NCBI GenBank assembly: GCA_964649825.1 | Contig: CAZYQW010000070.1 | Coordinates: 1-7,456 of the forward strand | Source: CAZYQW01 sp964649825 | GTDB taxonomy: Bacteria > Planctomycetota > B15-G4 > JADJEK01 | Length of the DNA: 7,456 nt | Direction of reading: 5' to 3' | Part shown: positions 4,749-7,456 of the stretch, piece after piece | Position numbering within the stretch: the first letter of the stretch is position 1 | How the letters are laid out: the number at the start of each line of letters is the position of its first letter | Notes under the pieces: model-generated | The model's input: the letters and a program-made list of their open reading frames with translations, nothing else | Told to the model about the DNA's origin: nothing | The model's database searches: none | Made by a program: the position numbers and the translations under genes

Positions 4749-7064
4749 ATGCCAGCCATCGGGGCCAGGATCCCGATCGTCGTCGGGAGCTTCGGCGCCG
4801 ACGCGATCTATCAGTTCGCGCACGGCGAGACGGTTCCTGAAGATCCCCTGATCGCGAAGCTCCCCCGCCTCGTCGACGCGGGAGTTTCCGCCGTCGAGGA
4901 GTACGTCGCATGGAACGTCGTCGAGCCGGCCGAGGGTCGGTTCGACTTCGCGCGCGCGGTCCGACACCGCGACGCGGCGCGACGCGCGGGGCTCTCCTAC
5001 CTCCTCTATCCCTGGCTCCACGCCCTCCCGTCGTGGATGCAGGACGCGTCTCGTTTCACGCCCTTTCGGTGCCTGGAGCACCAGCGCGACACCGGCTACC
5101 CGTCCATCTTCGCGCCGCGTACCTTGGAGCTCTTCGACCGCTTCTTCGAGCGCGTGGCGGCGGAGCTCGGTTCCGCCATCGATCAGGTGACGTTGGCGCT
5201 TCCCTGCGACTACGGCGAGTACGGCTACCCGACGGGGATGGGAGCGTGGATCCAGCGGTTTCCGCCGTCCCTCGATCATCATCACGTGGGGTTCTGGTGC
5301 GGCGACGAGGACGCGCGCGCGGCGTTTCGAACGGCGATGCTGGCGCGTCACGGCGCGGCGAGCCGCATCAATGACGCGTGGGGCACGGCGTTCGCCTCCG
5401 ACGCCGACGTCGCGCCGCCGGTGGACCTCGCCGCGCCGCGCCTGAGCGACGACGCGCGCCGCGACGTGCTCGAGTGGTACCGCCACGCGCTGGTGGGTTT
5501 CTTCGACCGGCTCGTGGACGTGGCCGAGGCGCGGTTTCCGAACGTCCCGCTCGCAGTGAAGTGCGGCTACGCCGGCGAAGCGGGGCCGTACGGACAGGAC
5601 TACGTCGGGTTGGCGCGCGTCGCGAAACGACGCGACGTCGCGCTCTGGAACACGCACGGCACGCTGCCGGTGATCCACCAGAAACGGTTCAAGACGATCT
5701 GCCGCGTGATCGGGGTTCCGTACGGAACCGAGGGGATCACGGAGCGGACGCCGCGCGAGCTGCGCCGGCGCATCTTCGACGACGCGTCGGACGGCGCGAC
5801 GTCGTTCTTCGAGTTCCACCAGACGTTCGACGTCTGCCGCGACGTCTTCGATCGGTACGCGCACCACCTGCGCGGCGAAGAAGCGCAGGTCGACGTGTCG
5901 CTGCTCTTCAACTCGACGCAACAGGTGCGGCACCCGGCCCAGTCGCTGCCGGCGCGCCTCTACGCCTTGGGCGAGCCGCTGCGCGACCTGCTCGACTTCG
6001 ACGTCGTCGACGAGGACCTGCTCGAGCACGACGCCGCGCTCGCGACGCGCGGCGTGCTCGTCATTCCCGACGTAGGGCCGCTGCGCGAACGCAGCATCGA
6101 CGCGATCGCGACGTTCGCCGAGCGCGGCGGTCTCGTCGTCCTTCCCGCCGGGGCGAGCGACGGCGCGGGCGACGGTCTCTCCCTCTCGGCGAGGCTCGGG
6201 GGCGCGAACCGCGGATACGCGCCATCCGCCGATCTCCTCGAGTTCCGCGGCGCGCCGCGATCTCACCAGCGCCTCCGGTTCGGTCACGAGGACGAGTGGT
6301 GGCTGGCCGGTCGCGACGAAGGACCGGAAGCCGCAGCGCACTTCTTTGGCGACGCCCAGAAAGACTCGTCGCGATGGATCGGCGGCGAGGCCGTGATTCG
6401 ACTTCCGGTCGATCCGAACGTGCGGTGGACCCTCTCGCTGGAGCTCTTCGCCGACCCGCGCGCGCGGCCGGACGAGTGGACGCTCTCGACGAACGGGGAG
6501 AGCACGATCCTCGGCCGGCCGGGAGCGCGGACCGTCGACGTCGACCTCGATCCCGACCGTCTCGCGGGTCGCGAGGTCATCGAAGTGCGACTTCGGGGAC
6601 CGACGTTCCGCCCGGCCGACGACGGAGCGAGCCCCGATCAGCGTCGCCTCGGCCTGGTGCTGCGGCGAGCCACGCTCCTGCGCGTCGGCGAGGACGAGAC
6701 GATCCCGGCGCGACCGCGCCCGCACTGGATGCCCGTGCGAGCCGACCCCGACGTGCTCCGAGAGCGCTCGTTGGTCCGCCTCGGCCGGGGCGGACTCCTC
6801 CTCGTTCCACCTCACGACCTTCCGGCCCTTGCCGCCGTGACCTTCGCGGCGAGCGCGCACCGCTCCCGAATCCTCGCCGACGCCGTCGACTTCCCCCAGC
6901 CGGCCGGCGATCTGGACGGCGTGCGAGCCACGATCCTCCCCGCACGCATCCTGCTCCACAACCGCACCGCGCGACACGTGACGAAGCGGCTCCGCATCCC
7001 GGACGGAACGACCCGCGACGTGCCAGTGCCGGCTGGCGAGATCGTCGACCTCGGGTATCGCTAG
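4749..7064 (+). CDS. Glycoside-hydrolase-like protein, GH42/GH14-type barrel with GH42-type middle domain and beta-sandwich modules
   Basis: This 771-residue protein has no signal peptide, so it is probably cytoplasmic and acts on imported or internal glycans. Residues about 5-375 look like a TIM barrel: a EEYVAWNVVEPAEGRFDF stretch at 50-67, then CDYGEYGYPTG around Glu157 (candidate acid/base, strand 4), NDAWGTAF at 208-215, KCGYAGE at 271-277, and YGTEG with Glu328 (candidate nucleophile, strand 7). The GE-x-x-YP pattern recalls GH14 beta-amylase, while the layout and the following domain recall GH42 beta-galactosidase. Residues about 380-470 resemble the GH42 GATase-like trimerisation domain. 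Residues about 540-645 form a beta-sandwich ending in DQRRLGLVL (630-638), a signature I associate with polysaccharide-locus proteins. The last 40 residues resemble the GH42 C-terminal beta domain. ATG 4749 directly follows a palindrome that holds the weak ribosome site. The barrel is well supported; substrate and exact family are open. Confidence 0.85.
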   Translation: MPAIGARIPIVVGSFGADAIYQFAHGETVPEDPLIAKLPRLVDAGVSAVEEYVAWNVVEPAEGRFDFARAVRHRDAARRAGLSYLLYPWLHALPSWMQDASRFTPFRCLEHQRDTGYPSIFAPRTLELFDRFFERVAAELGSAIDQVTLALPCDYGEYGYPTGMGAWIQRFPPSLDHHHVGFWCGDEDARAAFRTAMLARHGAASRINDAWGTAFASDADVAPPVDLAAPRLSDDARRDVLEWYRHALVGFFDRLVDVAEARFPNVPLAVKCGYAGEAGPYGQDYVGLARVAKRRDVALWNTHGTLPVIHQKRFKTICRVIGVPYGTEGITERTPRELRRRIFDDASDGATSFFEFHQTFDVCRDVFDRYAHHLRGEEAQVDVSLLFNSTQQVRHPAQSLPARLYALGEPLRDLLDFDVVDEDLLEHDAALATRGVLVIPDVGPLRERSIDAIATFAERGGLVVLPAGASDGAGDGLSLSARLGGANRGYAPSADLLEFRGAPRSHQRLRFGHEDEWWLAGRDEGPEAAAHFFGDAQKDSSRWIGGEAVIRLPVDPNVRWTLSLELFADPRARPDEWTLSTNGESTILGRPGARTVDVDLDPDRLAGREVIEVRLRGPTFRPADDGASPDQRRLGLVLRRATLLRVGEDETIPARPRPHWMPVRADPDVLRERSLVRLGRGGLLLVPPHDLPALAAVTFAASAHRSRILADAVDFPQPAGDLDGVRATILPARILLHNRTARHVTKRLRIPDGTTRDVPVPAGEIVDLGYR

Positions 7065-7085
7065 GAGCGTGTCCGAATACTCGGA
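7064..7085. repeat. Second copy of GGAGCGTGTCC plus CCGAATACTCGG dyad after the hydrolase stop
   Basis: GGAGCGTGTCC (7064-7074) begins on the last base of the TAG stop codon and is identical to 70-80. It runs into TCCGA-N4-TCGGA (7072-7085), a 5-bp dyad. The inner 12 bp CCGAATACTCGG (7073-7084) match the junction of the downstream tandem repeat (7220-7231) at 10 of 12 positions, the two differences being transitions. This may be a protein-binding site or part of a dispersed repeat. Confidence 0.4.
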
Positions 7086-7183
7086 TGTCGCGCGCAGATC
7101 CCCCGCTCCGAGCAGAACGAGAACGTGCCGGTGGTTTCAGCCGGGGATGGAACGCGGAGCGCGGAGTTCGGCCTCATGCCCCT

Positions 7184-7195
7184 TCGATCGATCGA
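7184..7195. repeat. 12-bp perfect palindrome TCGATCGATCGA
   Basis: The sequence is exactly self-complementary and contains two GATC sites (7186-7189 and 7190-7193). It ends 11 bp before the tandem repeat. It may be a binding site or only a chance run of TCGA units, which are common in this composition. Confidence 0.35.
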
Positions 7196-7206
7196 GTCGT
7201 CTCCAG

Positions 7207-7244
7207 GTTCGGCGACAATCCGAATGTTCGGCGACAATCCGAAT
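7207..7244. repeat. Perfect head-to-tail 19-bp tandem repeat, each unit a TTCGG-N7-CCGAA dyad
   Basis: GTTCGGCGACAATCCGAAT occurs at 7207-7225 and again at 7226-7244 with no spacer and no mismatch. Each unit has inverted half-sites TTCGG and CCGAA seven bases apart (7208-7212 with 7220-7224, and 7227-7231 with 7239-7243). The junction makes another dyad, CCGAA-TG-TTCGG. Paired dyads about two helical turns apart (19 bp) suit cooperative binding of a dimeric regulator. A simple duplication would look the same. No regulator is encoded nearby. Confidence 0.6.
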
Positions 7245-7311
7245 CCTCCCGACAGGCCTGCCGAGAGCCCGCGCGGCACGCACCGACGATTCATGAGAGC
7301 GCGCAGCGCCA

Positions 7312-7335
7312 CCTTCTCTCTCTCTCTTTCTTCTC
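7312..7335. repeat. 24-nt pyrimidine tract (CT-rich)
   Basis: The plus strand is uninterrupted C/T over 24 bases, mostly CT dinucleotides, so the minus strand is a pure purine run. Such tracts vary in length by slippage and can favour unusual DNA structure. It interrupts an otherwise GC-rich stretch. It has no visible gene context, so no function is assigned. Confidence 0.5.
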
Positions 7336-7456
7336 GACCCCTCGAGTCCGCGCACGCATCGTGGCGTCCAGGCGGGCGGAGCGGGTCGATCGGGCCGCGC
7401 CGAGCGAGTTCCGCAGCGAGCCGCCCACGCATCCCCCAACCAAAGCTCCCCACCGC

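Larger units (their letters stand above)
7065..7456. other. 392-bp apparently non-coding right end with clustered dyads and simple repeats
   Basis: No gene is supported here. Open frames exist on both strands but lack ribosome sites, resemble no family I know, and do not show the strong G/C third-position bias of the three real genes. No T-tailed terminator is visible for the hydrolase gene. The region holds a dyad after the stop codon, a GATC palindrome, a 19-bp tandem repeat and a pyrimidine tract. It could be the control region of a gene beyond the right edge. Confidence 0.6.

Noticed and set aside
3538..4851. 437-codon plus-strand open frame opposite the radical SAM gene
   Set aside because: It has no motifs and is low-complexity, and it overlaps the true start of the hydrolase gene in another frame.
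4662..6977. 771-codon minus-strand open frame opposite the hydrolase gene
   Set aside because: Its composition is Arg/Val/Glu-rich without domain motifs. Its length equals the hydrolase by chance, and the plus strand carries the recognisable barrel.
7207..7244. CRISPR array or LexA box
   Set aside because: The two 19-bp units abut with no spacer, so it is not CRISPR. The half-site spacing does not match the LexA boxes I know (GTTC-N7-GTTC or GAAC-N4-GTTC).
7069..7296. 75-codon plus-strand frame starting GTG just after the hydrolase stop
   Set aside because: The AGGAG is only one or two bases from the GTG, too close to serve it. The product is Arg/Ser-rich with no motifs.
7061..7453. 130-codon minus-strand open frame in the right-hand region, GTG start
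   Set aside because: There is no ribosome site and no family resemblance, the third-position G/C bias is weaker than in the real genes, and it runs through the tandem repeat and the purine tract.
7293..7456. Plus-strand ATG frame open to the right edge
   Set aside because: No ribosome site precedes it, it translates the pyrimidine tract, and the Arg/Ser/Pro-rich product lacks a clear signal peptide or domain. A partial gene cannot be excluded but is not supported.

Overview
This is a very GC-rich bacterial window with three convincing protein genes and no RNA gene, insertion sequence or CRISPR array. Codons in all three genes end mostly in G or C, which leaves long open frames on the antisense strands. 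The enzyme families and the high GC would fit Planctomycetota, Myxococcota, Acidobacteriota or a related lineage. No taxonomic marker gene is present, so this is only a guess.

Layout: positions 1-169 are non-coding and hold a perfect 13-bp GC-rich hairpin, probably the transcript end for the minus-strand genes, beside short repeats. Positions 170-3472 (minus) encode a 1100-residue predicted secreted metallopeptidase that fuses an M1-type zinc peptidase, a middle domain I do not recognise, an M28 peptidase and a PDZ domain. Positions 3631-4665 (minus) encode a radical SAM protein whose SPASM/twitch-like cysteine region lies before the radical SAM core and whose only credible start is TTG. An 83-bp divergent promoter region (4666-4748) follows. 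Positions 4749-7064 (plus) encode a 771-residue cytoplasmic glycoside-hydrolase-like protein with a GH42/GH14-type barrel, a GH42-type middle domain and beta-rich C-terminal modules. Positions 7065-7456 appear non-coding but structured: a perfect 19-bp tandem repeat with internal dyads, a related dyad just after the stop codon, a GATC palindrome and a pyrimidine tract.

How the genes may work together: the radical SAM gene and the glycoside hydrolase gene are divergently transcribed from a short shared region, so they may be co-regulated. The radical SAM type and the RRLG-type beta-sandwich in the hydrolase both recall proteins from polysaccharide loci. The peptidase lies 158 bp downstream of the radical SAM gene on the same strand and may be co-transcribed or have its own promoter. 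I found no transporter, glycosyltransferase or peptide precursor, so a single pathway cannot be demonstrated.

The most unusual items are the SPASM-first radical SAM layout, the near-perfect palindrome abutting the hydrolase start codon, the M1-M28-PDZ fusion with a one-residue-short M1 zinc motif, and the CCGAA/TTCGG dyad cluster at the right end.
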